Assembly (NCBI GenBank): GCA_003545705.1
Contig: QVLQ01000008.1
Coordinates: 744,001-808,000, forward strand
Direction of reading: 5' to 3'
DNA length: 64,000 nucleotides
From: Acidomyces sp. 'richmondensis'
Taxonomy: Eukaryota; Ascomycota; Dothideomycetes; Mycosphaerellales; Teratosphaeriaceae
Position 1 is the stretch's first letter. The number at the start of each line of letters is the position of its first letter. The position numbers were made by a program, and so were the translations under genes. The notes beneath the pieces were generated by a model. The model worked only from the letters and a program-made list of their open reading frames with translations. It ran no database searches and had not been told where the DNA came from. Shown here piece after piece: positions 11,433 through 23,111 of this stretch.

Positions 11433-12309
11433 ACTCATTGTTTTCTTTTTCGTGTTCTGATCCTTTTTTACCTACAAGGCCATCGTCTACAAAATTCATC
11501 CCATATTTTCCCATAGGATAAAAAATAAAAACTTGGGAAAGGCCGGCCTTAGTCAAGGTTCAGGCTCGATGTTCCAAGTTTGTGCCATGCAATTACACGG
11601 TAACTTCGCTTCTTTGATGTGCCTTTCCTCTTTCCTTTTTTTTTTGATCCTTCTCGCCTGATTTTAACAACAATAGCTATCATGTCAAATAACTGCCGGC
11701 TTGTGATAATATTCATGTTACGACTTTTCCGAGCCCCATTTAGTCTACGCGATCTATGTACTAAGCAATTATAACGTCTGCTGGCTGATCTGCAAGACTG
11801 TACGGCTGCTGACCAGGACTGGAAACACAACAATGAGGGCGAAAGGATGTTCAAGACGAATGATTTGCAGGGTCTGATAAGACACCATTAAGCTCTGTAT
11901 ATGGCTCTAGGCCTGGACTGCAGCGATACAGGTGGAGTGAGAGGCTCTGGTGTGCTCCACCATTTGGAGTCCTTCCATATGGAATGCTCTTACGAGTCAA
12001 ATACTCAGCGATTACACGTCAAAGTGAAGCTGATGACAATTATATTTGCCATGCCGGCATTGGGAGGTAACTCGTTATTACGTTACAGACGGTATATGAA
12101 ATCAGCACCTAGGTTACTTACTCTCATTCCCGTTGTTGTAGATTATTGTTACCGCATTCACTGCTAAATCTGGCAACTAATCGAGGACATACTCAAAATT
12201 TATTCGTGCTCTTCTCTGCCATCAATCAGTAGCGTATAATGGTTGCTCTTGCTCGCGCTCAGACAAAAAAGTACTAAGACAAAATATTTTAGATATTTCC
12301 AGATGGTAC
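11433..12309. other. Intergenic, AT-rich, no gene seen
   Basis: Short frames only, on both strands. No repeat or motif recognised apart from the T-rich tRNA terminator at its start. Confidence 0.5.
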
Positions 12310-12890
12310 ATTTAGATCGAACTATGTCGAACTAATTTATAAAAAATTTCACTTCGAAATTCAGAAAGAGCAGTCTCTATTGGATACTTCGATTGGGGTA
12401 TGTTTCCTGTAAATGGCTTCCTTGTAGCTGGAATTGTCAATTTAACGTTTGAGGATTTAACACTGCTCAAGAGATAAGATAAAACAAATATAACTATTGG
12501 CAACACGGACAAAATGCTTTTCCCGTGAGCGTAAGTACAGGAAAGAGTGTTTATTTATAGTCTCCTATCAAAGTTCAATGGGAGAAAGAAAAGGGCAAGA
12601 CCACTAAGACGGCAAATGTGAAGTTTTTCTAAAGACATGAATCCAGTCAGGTTATTCCCACATGATAACGTCGATTTGACATATGCTGTTGAGAGTTGGC
12701 AGTTCAGGACAGTGGGAGGATGCTTGAGGCATGGACTTGATGTCTTGGCAAGACAAACTTGTTCCATCCTGTCTAATTAGCTTTCTATTCTCTAATCAAT
12801 CAATCACAGTTGGTTCCTACAACACACTCCAAATCTTACTGGTGTTCAAGCTTCCATCGAACTCTGCAGAGTCACCCACCTTTTAACATA
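12310..12890 (-). pseudogene. Decayed copy A of a duplicated locus
   Basis: The segment about 12660-12890 aligns with two pieces that flank the transposon nest (34760-34873 and 41961-42080). Shared marks in order on the + strand: GAACTTGTTCCATC-like start region, the TTAGCT junction, AATCAATCAATCA, TTACT(A/G)GTGTT(C/T)AAGCTTCCA. On the minus strand both copies begin ATGGAACAAGTT and share CATGCCTCA and GAACTGCCA; in copy A the matching peptide (MPQA...HCPELPTL) is in another frame than the ATG, so copy A is frameshifted. Further downstream (12312-12512) the similarity is lost. The product is unknown. This copy lacks the transposon, so it shows what the empty target site looked like. Confidence 0.55.
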
Positions 12891-14586
12891 TGCAATGATT
12901 TAATACCAAGTACTTTATTTCAGTGTACAGAAGCAGACAGGTCAGCGACCAAACGAACGTCGAACGAGGTCCTCTTCGTTTTTCCGCTTCTTCTAGGTCA
13001 TACTCTCGTTCTGTTCGCTTGTTCGTCACCGCCTCATTTAGTATCTATTGCTGTTAACGCATTGGTATCTCCGTTGCTCGCAGCACTTCCGCAGCGCTCT
13101 CATTATCCACTAGATCCTGCTAATAACAATTTTTTAAATCACTGATAGGCCAGCGTTCGTCATTCCGGACATGGCCTGCCGTGCTGAAGATCCCTCATTC
13201 AGTACCGCTAATTGGCGGTTTGGCGGTACGGCGAGAAGGAAAGTAAGATGTTTACGTACGCCAGTTTCAGTGGCTTCGAGCACTCATTATTGGCTGGATC
13301 ATCGCGGAGAGCAGCGGAAGGGCGGAAAGCGCCGGCCCCGCACGTCTCTGATTCGCTGACTTATTAGGGTTGGGGTTGGGGTAAGTCTGGAAAAAATGGC
13401 AATAGCGATATATTCATTAGACGACGACGTTCGCGAACAGACGAAAAAACATGGAAGATTGTGCTTTTGTTCACGAGATATAGCCTGTCTGTTAGTTTGT
13501 TCCTTCGCCGGCAAACGACGCGAACACGTTCATATGTTTATTCGCCGGCCAGCCAAGACAGAAGTGAATTTGCATCATTACAGTGTTCTGCTGAAGATGA
13601 AAATTTTCCCTGATGCTAAATTCACTGCATTTCTGTATAAACAATATTGTTGTTCATGATATAGCATGCAATGAGTGTTGATAGCTGCACATTAATGTCT
13701 AGTTTCCGAGCAATATCAAGGCAACTAGCGCGCATTGGAGCGTGTACTCGTCGAATCCGTCGACATTTTATTCGTACCTATAAACAACACATCGTCACTC
13801 TCTGTTTTGAGGATGTCACTCAATTACTCCAAATGGTAAATCACTTATAGTAGCCTCGGCATTGGCGCTCATGCGTTAGTGAGAAATTGATGATGGAGAG
13901 TACTACGCAATAATTCTGCCAGTTAATAGGATCGATTGTGCATCGGACTTTGCAGACACAGTATTTCATGCTGAGGAGGGAGATAGCAACGAAGGGCGAA
14001 AATGGCAGTCGATTACACTGTTCTTTTAAGGATTACTTTAGTAGAATGAGGACGAGAATTTGCCTATGTGCTGATGAACAAGGATTTTTAGTCGCAGGAT
14101 GTTGAAGGGATGAATCATATTTGCTCTGGACGAATATGAAACCGCTCGTACGGTGCGTCGGTGAATGTTTGATCAAGGCTGATGTAAAGCGCTTGTACGC
14201 TAAACGGCCCATTGATGACTGCGTCTGTGTCTTCCCTTTCATCAATTCGGAACTATCACAAACTTCATCAGCAGTACTTTAGATGATTGCGATATAATAA
14301 GGTGTGCATTTGGTGAAAAGGGTATCATGGGCCATTCTCGTCTCTATATCAGCCGTGCTCCAAGTCCATACTGTCGTGACCCACTTGCCTCACACACCTC
14401 AAATCAAAAGAATCGTCCGCCCGCACAATCATTAGTTATCGGTGCTGCTTGTCCCCACAAGGCTCCTAATTGCGTTGCTGCCGCCAAAGATCCTCAACCC
14501 TACGCACTGCCTGTGCCTTGTCCCGCTCTCTGTCAAACACTCACCACCTATTCTCGTACTTCTCAATGTCATGGTTGCGCAATTTA
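12891..14586. other. Intergenic, no gene seen
   Basis: 1.7 kb of AT-rich DNA between decayed copy A and the ERV14 stop codon. At 13364-13381 there is one TTAGGG followed by two TTGGGG units. The open frames are short and without recognisable motifs. Confidence 0.5.
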
Positions 14587-15150
14587 TCATCGTGCCTCAT
14601 CACGAATCAAGGCAACAATCATGCTGTAGAGGTAGAAGAAGAACATGAGAAGGTGGAACCCAAGTTTGAAAAATGACTCCTTCTTGTGGACGTTCAGTTT
14701 GCGGAAAATCTCTGTTGCATCCAGTAGATGCTGATTATCGAAGATCCTAAACGGGACGATTAGTGTTTGAACCACCAGGGCCGACGAAACATTTCAGGCC
14801 GTATACACCATATAGGAGGTCCTTACTTCTTCGCGTTCCAAGCCACCAGCGGCAGATTCAATATTAGCGGCAGCCAGTAGCCATTGATGAGAAAGAGAGC
14901 GGTGAGGAAGGCGTGGACGCCGGCTTCGGGGATAATGTACATGTTCAGACGATTGCACAGGTCGATAGGGTTGATGTAGTCGCATTCGAGATCACTATAC
15001 ATGATGGTGAAGAAGACTTGGAGAAAGAGGTTGACTGCATTGAGCAGAACTGCGAGGAGGAAGAGCCTGCCATGGACGTGCCGCAACGTTAGTAGGCGCT
15101 TCTTTTGGATGACTGGTCAAGGTAGTTTCGTACCAAGCTTCTCCCGACAT
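14587..15150 (-). CDS. ERV14: ER-vesicle cargo receptor Erv14/cornichon
   Basis: Three exons: 15150-15134 (17 nt), 15066-14827 and 14746-14587, spliced at GTACGA...GGCAG and GTAAGG...TTTAG, encode 138 aa, the exact length of yeast Erv14. Starts MSGEAW/LFLLAV, with the tiny first exon ending inside the Trp codon. The family signature FFTIMYSDLECDYINPIDLC is intact, then IIPEAGVHAFLT, the segment after the second intron (NQHLLDATEIFRKLN) and the last helix LMFFFYLYSMIVALI. Erv14 is a COPII-packaged receptor that carries membrane proteins with long transmembrane segments from ER to Golgi. Very high conservation; single clear identity. Confidence 0.97.
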
Positions 15151-15743
15151 CTTGGCTCAACTATTGGCGCACCAAGATGCTATGGGCAACGTATGATTGA
15201 ATAGGCTGCGTAAGTGTCGTTCTTCCAACGGAGGCGTGAACACAACAGATTATGTCTTCTGTCTTTGGTTTTGACTTCAAATCCTTGGCCTCTTATCGCC
15301 CTCTAATCAGAATCGCAGCAGAATGTGGATACCAGGGGGTTCAAGGCCGTCCCTGTAACTGCGAAGTAACCAAAAATATATACTGGGAAGGTGACGGCGT
15401 GCTTGAGGAGGCACAGAGGTCGTTATGGTGAGGGGCAGGCGCAGAACAGATGACCAGGTAGAGCTTAGGTGTTAAGTTGTTTTGGCTGTGAGGTCACTTT
15501 GGCCTTGGCAGCTGCGGAACGGAAGAACATGCACAAAAAACATTGAGTGCCGATCTGTGGGCTCCAGTCACGTGGCTAGCTTCCCTGAAGCTCAACCTAT
15601 GAATGTTCTTGGCTGCCCCGATCATCTATAGCACGTAGCAAGCTGATTGAGCGCTGCCGAAGCAAAACACGCACGATCAGATGTTGGAATTATACGTTGT
15701 CTAAAATAATAAAGAGGTTCGTGGAAAGACGCAGCCGGTGAAA
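15151..15743. promoter_or_regulatory. ERV14 upstream region / MAP1 3' flank
   Basis: 593 bp between the ERV14 start and the MAP1 stop (both on the minus strand). No gene recognised. It must contain the ERV14 promoter; no individual element can be assigned by eye. Confidence 0.4.
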
Positions 15744-17214
15744 TTAACGCGTTTCGGTCTCCCCATCCTTACCGCTCGCCTCCTTTTGAACCTCCCCATT
15801 TATTTGCGACTTGTCCAATTCAACTGGACCTCCAGGACTATCAGCCAATCTCGCCGTCAGGACCTCCACCCCCGTCTCGGTCACCAGCAGTGTGTGTTCA
15901 AACTGTGCTGTTCGACTTCCATCCACCGTCACACTTGTCCAATCGTCCGGCCATGTCTTATCTTTGTGGCTCCCCAAAGAAATCATAGGCTCGATTGTAA
16001 AGCACATCCCTGGCTTTGCTTCGCCAACCGCTTTGTTTTTTGCATAGTGGGGGACGGTTGGCGCTGTGTGAAACAGCTGATTAATTCCATGCCCGCAGTA
16101 CGTCTTCACCACAGAGCAGCCATGCGATTTTGCAATCTTTTCAATGACATTGCCGTAATCACGGAAGAGTGTGCCAGGCTTCACCAGTTTGATTGCTTCT
16201 TCGAGACATTGACGTGAAGCTTCGACCACCCGTACATTGTCCGGATTCTTCGAGGCTGACGGGCCGACGTAGTAGGTCTCGTTTAAGTCACCATGAAAGC
16301 CACCGTGGTAAAGCGTAACATCAATGTTGAGGATATCACCGTCTTGTAATGGCCGGTGATCGGGAATGCCGTGGCAGATGACCTCGTTTGGTGAAGTGCA
16401 AACGGATTTAGGGAAATGGCAATAGTTCAGGGGAGAGGGATACGACTGCGAACATTAGGTCGAGCAAGAAGTTTGTCTTTGAATAAAGCGCAAGACTTAC
16501 GTCGCGTTCTATGCATGCGTCATGCACCACTTTGTCGATGTAATCTGTTGTCACGCCAGGCTTGATTTCCCGCGCAGCGATATCCAAGACTTCTCGTGCC
16601 AATCGACAGACCTTACGCATTCCGTCTTGTTCTTCCTTGGTCAGGATTTTAATCTTATTCCGGACGCCGAATTTCTGCCGCAGCCTCCGTCAGTCTGCAG
16701 CATGCATTTCATGGGATTCCCCAATGCATGAGTACCTGCTCGCTCACCGGAATCCCACTGCTGTGATAGTCCGGCTTGCGTATCTTCTCCGGAATCGCCC
16801 TACGTGGGCTGAGCGGGTATACTGGTCTGAGGCTGCCTGTGAAAGCGTAGGCAGGAAAGGGGTTGTAATGTCCATCTGCGTCGACCTCAGCAACAACCTT
16901 CGGCTTCGTCAAACCTAGATTTGAGAGCATACTGTTCTGCGCCTTATGTAGCTTTTTGTGCTCGGGCTGCGTCACATGTAAGGCACCGTTGTCAGCACAC
17001 TCAGATTTCTGAAGTACCAGCTAATCTAGCATGCGTATTGCAATCGTCAACATACCCAGTTTCTCTTGAAGCAGTCTTGGCTACAAAAGTATGACTCTTT
17101 GCCTAGCTTTTGGCACGTCGGACACTGAAGGCTGCCTGCATCATTTGCACAATTTTCGCCCTCGCATTTCCGCTCCTTTGCAATTGTTACCCCCTTCGCA
17201 GGCGCTTGATCCAT
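15744..17214 (-). CDS. MAP1: Methionine aminopeptidase 1
   Basis: Four exons (17214-17056, 16966-16736, 16674-16501, 16445-15744), all joined in phase 0, encode 421 aa. Exon 1 carries the ribosome-associated zinc finger of type 1 enzymes (CEGENCAND, CPTCQKLG, YFCSQDCF). The pita-bread catalytic domain has all five metal ligands in order: the two Asp in DILNID and HGDLNETYYV, His in GHGINQLFH, Glu in FTIEPMI, and Glu in AQFEHTLLVT. The enzyme removes the initiator methionine from nascent chains at the ribosome exit. The C-terminal tail of about 35 residues is polar and not part of the fold. It is divergently oriented to the BNA4 gene, sharing about 400 bp of promoter. Confidence 0.96.
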
Positions 17215-17618
17215 AGCCAGAATGGTGTTGGTTTGAGGCCGGAAAATATGTAATTCTGCGCGGAGGGAGCCGCGTTTTCGGAGGACAATCTATATTTGCG
17301 CAACAATGCAAAACCATCAAATATGATGGATAGGACAGGATTTAAAGTTTGATATATTCTTTGAGCGCGAAATGCGACGCGCCTATGTCTCTCCGCCCGA
17401 AATGTACGTAGAATGCACATTGACATGCATTAAAATGGCTATCAGCGGATCTTCCCGAGTATTGTCCTGATGATGACAGCATCGGAACATGTGATGGCGT
17501 TATCCACTTTTCACATTTCTGAGCAACACCATGTCCACAATTTCTCGCTTACAATATGCGCTAATAAGGACATCTAATTCCAGACCCTTTCCCCGACGGT
17601 CTGGCAATCGAGGTGGAC
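17215..17618. promoter_or_regulatory. Divergent promoter MAP1 / BNA4
   Basis: 404 bp between the ATG codons of methionine aminopeptidase 1 (-) and kynurenine 3-monooxygenase (+). A polypyrimidine-AG (TCTAATTCCAG, ending 17581) just upstream of the BNA4 ATG could be the acceptor of a 5' UTR intron (inference). Confidence 0.5.
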
Positions 17619-19157
17619 ATGGCTGACCAGTCGACCAAATGCCTCATCGTGGGCGCCGGTCCAGTGGGGGCTTTGTCGGCCCTCTACGCCGCAAAGAGAG
17701 GGTGGGAAGTCGAAGTTTACGAGCTAAGGGAAGATCTTAGGGATGATTCTACAAATCCATTGAACTTCACCAAATCCATCAATTTGGCCTTGTCGGAACG
17801 CGGCATTAATGCCATGAGAGGCACTGGATCCGCCAACCTTCTCAGCTCGGTTTTAAAGGAAACTATACCCATGTACGGACGGATGATACATGGCGAAGAT
17901 ACACATGGAAACTTGACCGAGGAGGTTCAATTGTACGATGTTCATGGCCGATACATCCGGGCTGTGGACCGAGCAAACCTGAATAAACTACTCCTAGACG
18001 AGCTTGAGGGTTTGCACAATGTGAAATTTTTTTTCAACCACAAACTCACTGGGGCGGATTTTCAAAAACGAAGAGCTTGGTTCGAGCAGAATTTTTGCCG
18101 CAGTGATAAGGACAAACAAACACGAACCAATGAGCGGCCGAAAGAGATCGAAGTTGCCTTTGATTTAATTCTCGGTTGTGATGGCGCTCATAGTAGCGTA
18201 CGCTACCACATGATGAAATTTGTGAGGATGAATTTCGAGCAAACATACATTGACACACTGTGGTGCGAGTTCACCATTCCTGCTGCAACATCAACATCGA
18301 CGGCGACACTTAAGGGTTCGAGCGGCTACGCAATAAGCCCGAATCATCTGCATATCTGGCCTGGTGCCGACAAAATGTTTATTGCCATTCCTAGTCTAGA
18401 CAAGACGTTCACTTGCACACTCTTCGCCTCCTCAGCAGATTTTGCAGCACTGGAGAAGCACCCAGATCAGATATTGAAGTTTTTCCATGCGAATTTTCCG
18501 GGAGCTGCTAAACTAGTTGGCGAAGCCGGTCTTCGGTTGCAGTTCCAGCAAAATCCTCACCTTCCTTTGATCAGCGTGAAGTGCTCGCCTCACCACTTCG
18601 GCTCTTCGGGGGTCATCCTCGGAGATGCATCACATGCCATGGTCCCGTTCTATGGTCAGGGCATGAATGCCGGACTGGAAGACGTTCGGGTTTTGTTCCA
18701 ACATCTTGACTCACACCCACAAAGTGCAGAAGGCAGAGAGCATGCGTTGGCGGCTTATACAAGTGAAAGAGTGCCTGATGCACACGCGATCAATGATTTA
18801 GCTCTCGCCAATTACTGGGAGATGCACGCTGGTGTGCTCTCACCTATCTATCTCCTCCGAAAGACGGTCGAAGAGTTTCTCTCGGACAAGTTCCCATCAT
18901 CTGGCTTCGTCACTCAATACAGCCGAGTAAGTTTCAGTAACCAGCGATATTCAGAAGTGGTACAAGCTGTTGCTAAACAAAGAATAATACTTATTTGTGG
19001 AATGATGAGCACGTTTGCAATTCCTCTAATGGGATTGCTAACGACTTGGGCGTGGAGATGGCATCGAGATGGCCGAGGAGAAATTATCGGAATGAAACTA
19101 ATATCAGGCTTATGTGAAAAGTTTCGGAAGCCATTTGCCTCTTTGAAAAAGTATTGA
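17619..19157 (+). CDS. BNA4: Kynurenine 3-monooxygenase
   Basis: A single-exon 512-aa FAD-dependent aromatic hydroxylase; start taken at the ATG at 17619 (an in-frame GTG lies two codons upstream). The FAD-binding motif is GAGPVGALSALYAA (from residue 13). Family blocks follow: NFTKSINLALSERGINAM, the DG motif region DLILGCDGAHSSVR, and GDASHAMVPFYGQGMNAGLEDV near residue 333. A hydrophobic C-terminal stretch (about 455-480) matches the outer-mitochondrial-membrane anchor of this enzyme. It converts kynurenine to 3-hydroxykynurenine on the route from tryptophan to NAD. About 15 residues near 150-170 (the segment with SDKDKQTRTNERPK) look like a lineage insert. Confidence 0.95.
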   Translation: MADQSTKCLIVGAGPVGALSALYAAKRGWEVEVYELREDLRDDSTNPLNFTKSINLALSERGINAMRGTGSANLLSSVLKETIPMYGRMIHGEDTHGNLTEEVQLYDVHGRYIRAVDRANLNKLLLDELEGLHNVKFFFNHKLTGADFQKRRAWFEQNFCRSDKDKQTRTNERPKEIEVAFDLILGCDGAHSSVRYHMMKFVRMNFEQTYIDTLWCEFTIPAATSTSTATLKGSSGYAISPNHLHIWPGADKMFIAIPSLDKTFTCTLFASSADFAALEKHPDQILKFFHANFPGAAKLVGEAGLRLQFQQNPHLPLISVKCSPHHFGSSGVILGDASHAMVPFYGQGMNAGLEDVRVLFQHLDSHPQSAEGREHALAAYTSERVPDAHAINDLALANYWEMHAGVLSPIYLLRKTVEEFLSDKFPSSGFVTQYSRVSFSNQRYSEVVQAVAKQRIILICGMMSTFAIPLMGLLTTWAWRWHRDGRGEIIGMKLISGLCEKFRKPFASLKKY

Positions 19158-20226
19158 ATACCCGAGAATATCATCTTTCCAGCTCTACATGGTCTTAGTG
19201 CAGGTGACCAAGCCAAAGGTGTTCGAAATCCGGCGACCCGAATAACGAAGATTCTGACAACATGCAAATAGACTGAAGTCTTTCGTGATCTGCGTGGCTA
19301 CATAGGAAATTTCTCTATGACTGATGTATCGTTTCGACAGACGAGTTTTGGTAACGAGTTGCTTGTGGCTAGAACAGTATGGCTTATTCTATTGACTCGA
19401 TCTGTGTTAGATGCCAATGCCAGATGGAAATGGGACGTCTGCGTGAAATATTTTGTACACTGGACTCACAGGGAAGGCCCTTACAACATCATCAGCACTC
19501 GTCAAGTAGTTGGAAATTTTCTCGATTATATGCGTCAAGTACTCCATCATGCTCTGAGTGATGAGCAGTGTTTCCCAGCTTTCATTTGCAATCAAAATTC
19601 ATGAAAATCATTTATGGGCTGTGGCATTGATAACTTTGCGAGAACCTGTGGAGTGGAATTCGCTGGTTTTTGTCACCCGGTGGGACAATTTATTTAAAAA
19701 GATATTAAGGGCCAATACCGTTCTGCCTATCTACTATCCAAAAATTGCTTGAACACGTTTCCCAACGCCGAAGGTACTGAAGAATATGGACTCATTTTTT
19801 TCAGACGAGGCATTATTATGGAATGTGAGCTGCGAAGACGGTGGACGACTTGTATTTGATATCGGAGGAACTGTGTAAGATGTGAAGATTGAGAAGAAAG
19901 TGACGGGGCCAAAAAGTGTCGAGCAGTTTTCTACTTTGAACGAGATGAATATTGTAATAGCATGGCCCAACATTTCTGACCATCAAATCCGTCTGCACTG
20001 CCAGAGGGGAATTTTTCGATAAAATTCTCAGAGTATGGATATTGGAAATCCCTTGCGCTCGATATTTTCGAGATTATTTAGATCAGCAACCCATCCCAAC
20101 TGGATAGCCTCCATCACCATAGAGAGTTTGGATAGACTGAAGACGTAAATGACCTGGCGCAACGCAGTGCGCTATGTGATCTTGGTATCAATATATGCAC
20201 GAGCCATTCACGGCTCCACACCTTGT
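19158..20226. other. Convergent intergenic region
   Basis: 1.07 kb between the stop codons of BNA4 (+) and maleylacetate reductase (-). Several short open frames without motifs. No RNA gene or repeat recognised. Confidence 0.5.
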
Positions 20227-21361
20227 CTATATATCTGCCCTCGCTTCCTCCCCGGCCCAACATCTTCGGATAGTCTCCTGCAGCGGCTCTTTCTGAACTT
20301 CTCTCGGGTTCCAATATGGGTTTCTCACTGCTATCTCGGCCGCCTTTTCAATATCTTGTTCCTCCATCCCATAATCTCTCAGTCCCCGTTTCACTCTTAG
20401 CCTTGTTAAAAGCAAATTCAAACCCTTGATAGCATCACCATCACTGTCGGGCAACGTATCTGCCAATTTTCTCATCACCTCAGGAATCTTAGGAGCGTTG
20501 TAAGCAATTGCATGAGGAAGCACAATTGTATGTGTTTCTGCATGCGGAAGATTGAATGAGCCGCCCAGAGTGTGGCACAGTTTATGGTGCAATGCCATGC
20601 CTACAGAGCCAAGGCACATTGCGCAGAGCCAGGCGCCATATTGGGCTTTTGACCGTGCGTCGAGGTCATGGGGGTGGTTGACGATAATAGGGAGGGACTC
20701 GGCCAACGCTCTTATACCTTCGAGAGCAAGGAGGCTCATTATAGGGTTTGTGTTGCGAGCATAAAGTGCCTCGACTTGATCTTGTCAGAGCCTGCAAGGT
20801 GAACTATTATAATAGGGACAGCTCACCGGCATGAGCAATGGCATTTACGCCACTTGTAGCACTCAATCCTTCCGGCAGTGTCATTGTGAAGTCAACATCG
20901 TATATCACCGTCCCAGGTAGAATTTTGGGGTCACTTCTTGTGGTTTTCCTACCATCTGCAGTCTCTCCAAGAATGGGCGTCATTTCGCTCCCCGCATATG
21001 TGGTTGGTACGCAAATGTGTTCCATCCCGGTACGTATGCTGATCGCTTTTCCCAAGCCAATGGTACTACCGCCTCCAAAGCTGACCAGGCAATCCGCACC
21101 ACTGATAGTGGTGTATTCGAGGGCTTCCTCCGTGATATGTGTAGGCGTGTGCATTGTAGCATTGCTGAATAGTCCCACCGGCTTAATGCCTGCACCCTCT
21201 AGGATTGACTGCAATGCTTTCACTTGATCGGCTTGCTGCGGAGTAGAGAGAAGCAGTGGCTTTGATTTGCATAATCGCTTAACTTCATCTGGGAGTTTCT
21301 TTATACTCCCGCTTCCGAAGACGACACGGCTGGGATTGGCAGTGTACTCGAAAGGTTGCAT
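20227..21361 (-). CDS. Maleylacetate reductase (iron-type alcohol dehydrogenase family)
   Basis: Exons 21361-20827 and 20774-20227, joined inside a Val codon across a 52-nt intron (GTGAGC...TCAAG), encode 360 aa, the usual family length. Features: NAD-binding GGGSTIGLGKAIS, then PTTYAGSEMTP, and the metal-ligand region AIAHAVEALYARNTNPI, HHKLCHTLGG and LPHAETHTIVLPHA. Maleylacetate reductase reduces maleylacetate to 3-oxoadipate in the breakdown of hydroxyquinol, resorcinol and related aromatics. Start chosen at MQPFEYTANPSRVVFGSG because the family begins there; upstream in-frame sequence looks non-conserved. The usual partner (hydroxyquinol 1,2-dioxygenase) is not in this window. Confidence 0.92.
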
Positions 21362-23111
21362 TTTGTTCACACTACTTGATGGATAGAAAAAATAGAGAGC
21401 ATTCAGGAGTGGAAATAATACCTCCAACGTCAAAAATTGCGGCCATTGTAAATGGTTTTCGGCAGTTATGCGGCTTTTACTCAAGTTACCGAACGCTCAG
21501 AGTGAGGATTCGGGTGGGCGAAGTGGGGAGGAGAAGCCAGCATTACGCACAGGCCAATAGAGTCGGGATTGCTTTGAAAGGTTAGTGAGAGGAACTCGAG
21601 CCATGATATTTAAGCACATGCACAACCTAGATTGCTGATTAGTGCTTCATATCGGCTTCAAATGCTAAGATATCTAATGGCATGGTATCCATATTACATT
21701 GCTCGGCATATGGCACGAAACGACGAGCGCTAAAAATATGATGGATTCGGTAATCGTATGACGATAAAGTTGCTCCCAAACGCCAACTTTCCTGGGAGCC
21801 GCTCTTTTTGAGAATTCCAGACAGACGGTGAGAACATAGCATTGCGAAAGCTGAAGTGCTGGAATCAAATGGTTAGGAGTTGGTGCTTGATGAGGGCAGA
21901 GGCGTTTTACGACAAATATCAAATTTCGCACTGGCTGTAGTTCAGGGAATTCTGATGCCCAAACAACGTAACTTTATTTGGGGCTTTGTGCATAACTTCT
22001 ATTAGGTACGTATGTGATAGCTTCAGCTTGTGCGCTGAATCTGACTGAGTTCAGTTGCAACTCACATGACATACCAATGATATGCAAAGAGGAAGGCCAA
22101 GACCATCAATCTCATACACCAAGTCCCGGTTTCATTACTGAAGTCCCCGAATATTAGAGCGCTCCATTTTGAAGAGAAATTCGGATTGACACGTGACTGA
22201 CGGCCACTAATACTTGTGCCACCCCTTGACTGAACTTTGCACCGGCCGATTAATATCCATCCGTCCATCTTTGTCGTCAGTCAAAATGGTCAAGAAATTA
22301 GCCACAACCATACCGATGTGCACATTCTTTTTCTTTCTTGTGAATTCTATCATGGAATGGGCGTGCACTAGCATTATCTGTCTGAAAGTAGGTATGTTAA
22401 CGAAAGATAAAATGATTTTTGTTATTCGAGAGCTGATTGGAGCCATGGCGAATGGTTCCTCGTAAGAACATTCCGTGACCACTTAGCGGTCAGGGCCTAC
22501 TAATTCACTGTTGAAGGTATTTGCTGGTGGGCCTCTATCGTCGGTTTCATGGGTTGTTTGTAAAATTTCGGTGTTCCTGTAGGTTAGGCTTCAAGTTCTT
22601 GTCCATTTTTCTGCGGCTTCGGAATATGGTATTTAATTATGATATCTCGAACAAGTGAGTATGAAAGACTCCCAGGAAATTAATTCAATTCTAAAGACAA
22701 AGTCTTGATTCCGGTTATACGTGCGTTGACTACGTATTCGATCGTTGGTAGCTTTGGTTCAGAATGGACAATTATTTTCAAAGGGTTTCAAGCCCATACC
22801 TAGTTCTGATATGTATCGTCAGAACAATTAAGTCCTGTCTGCCAACATTCAATGCAAATCCACAGCAGCTATGTTGACAAAAATTTAAACACCATGATAA
22901 CAAAATACTGGTCGTTATAAGACTGGATCAGATAAAATTGGCGCATGCCTGATGTTAGATCCAGCATGCAATTTGAGAATTGATGCTTTGACTTTTGCCA
23001 ATTGTAATATAAGAATTTCATGTTGACAGACTGTCAATATTTATAACGGGACGTTAAAATCACCGCATTCGCAGGTATCACACCATGTGCTAGCACAATT
23101 TCTTGAGCTTA
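21362..23111. other. Intergenic, AT-rich, no gene seen
   Basis: 1.75 kb between the maleylacetate reductase start and the MEMO-like stop. One plus-strand frame (22214-22465) has a hydrophobic stretch (MCTFFFFLVNSIMEWACTSI) but resembles no family. The proximal part should hold the reductase promoter. Confidence 0.45.
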
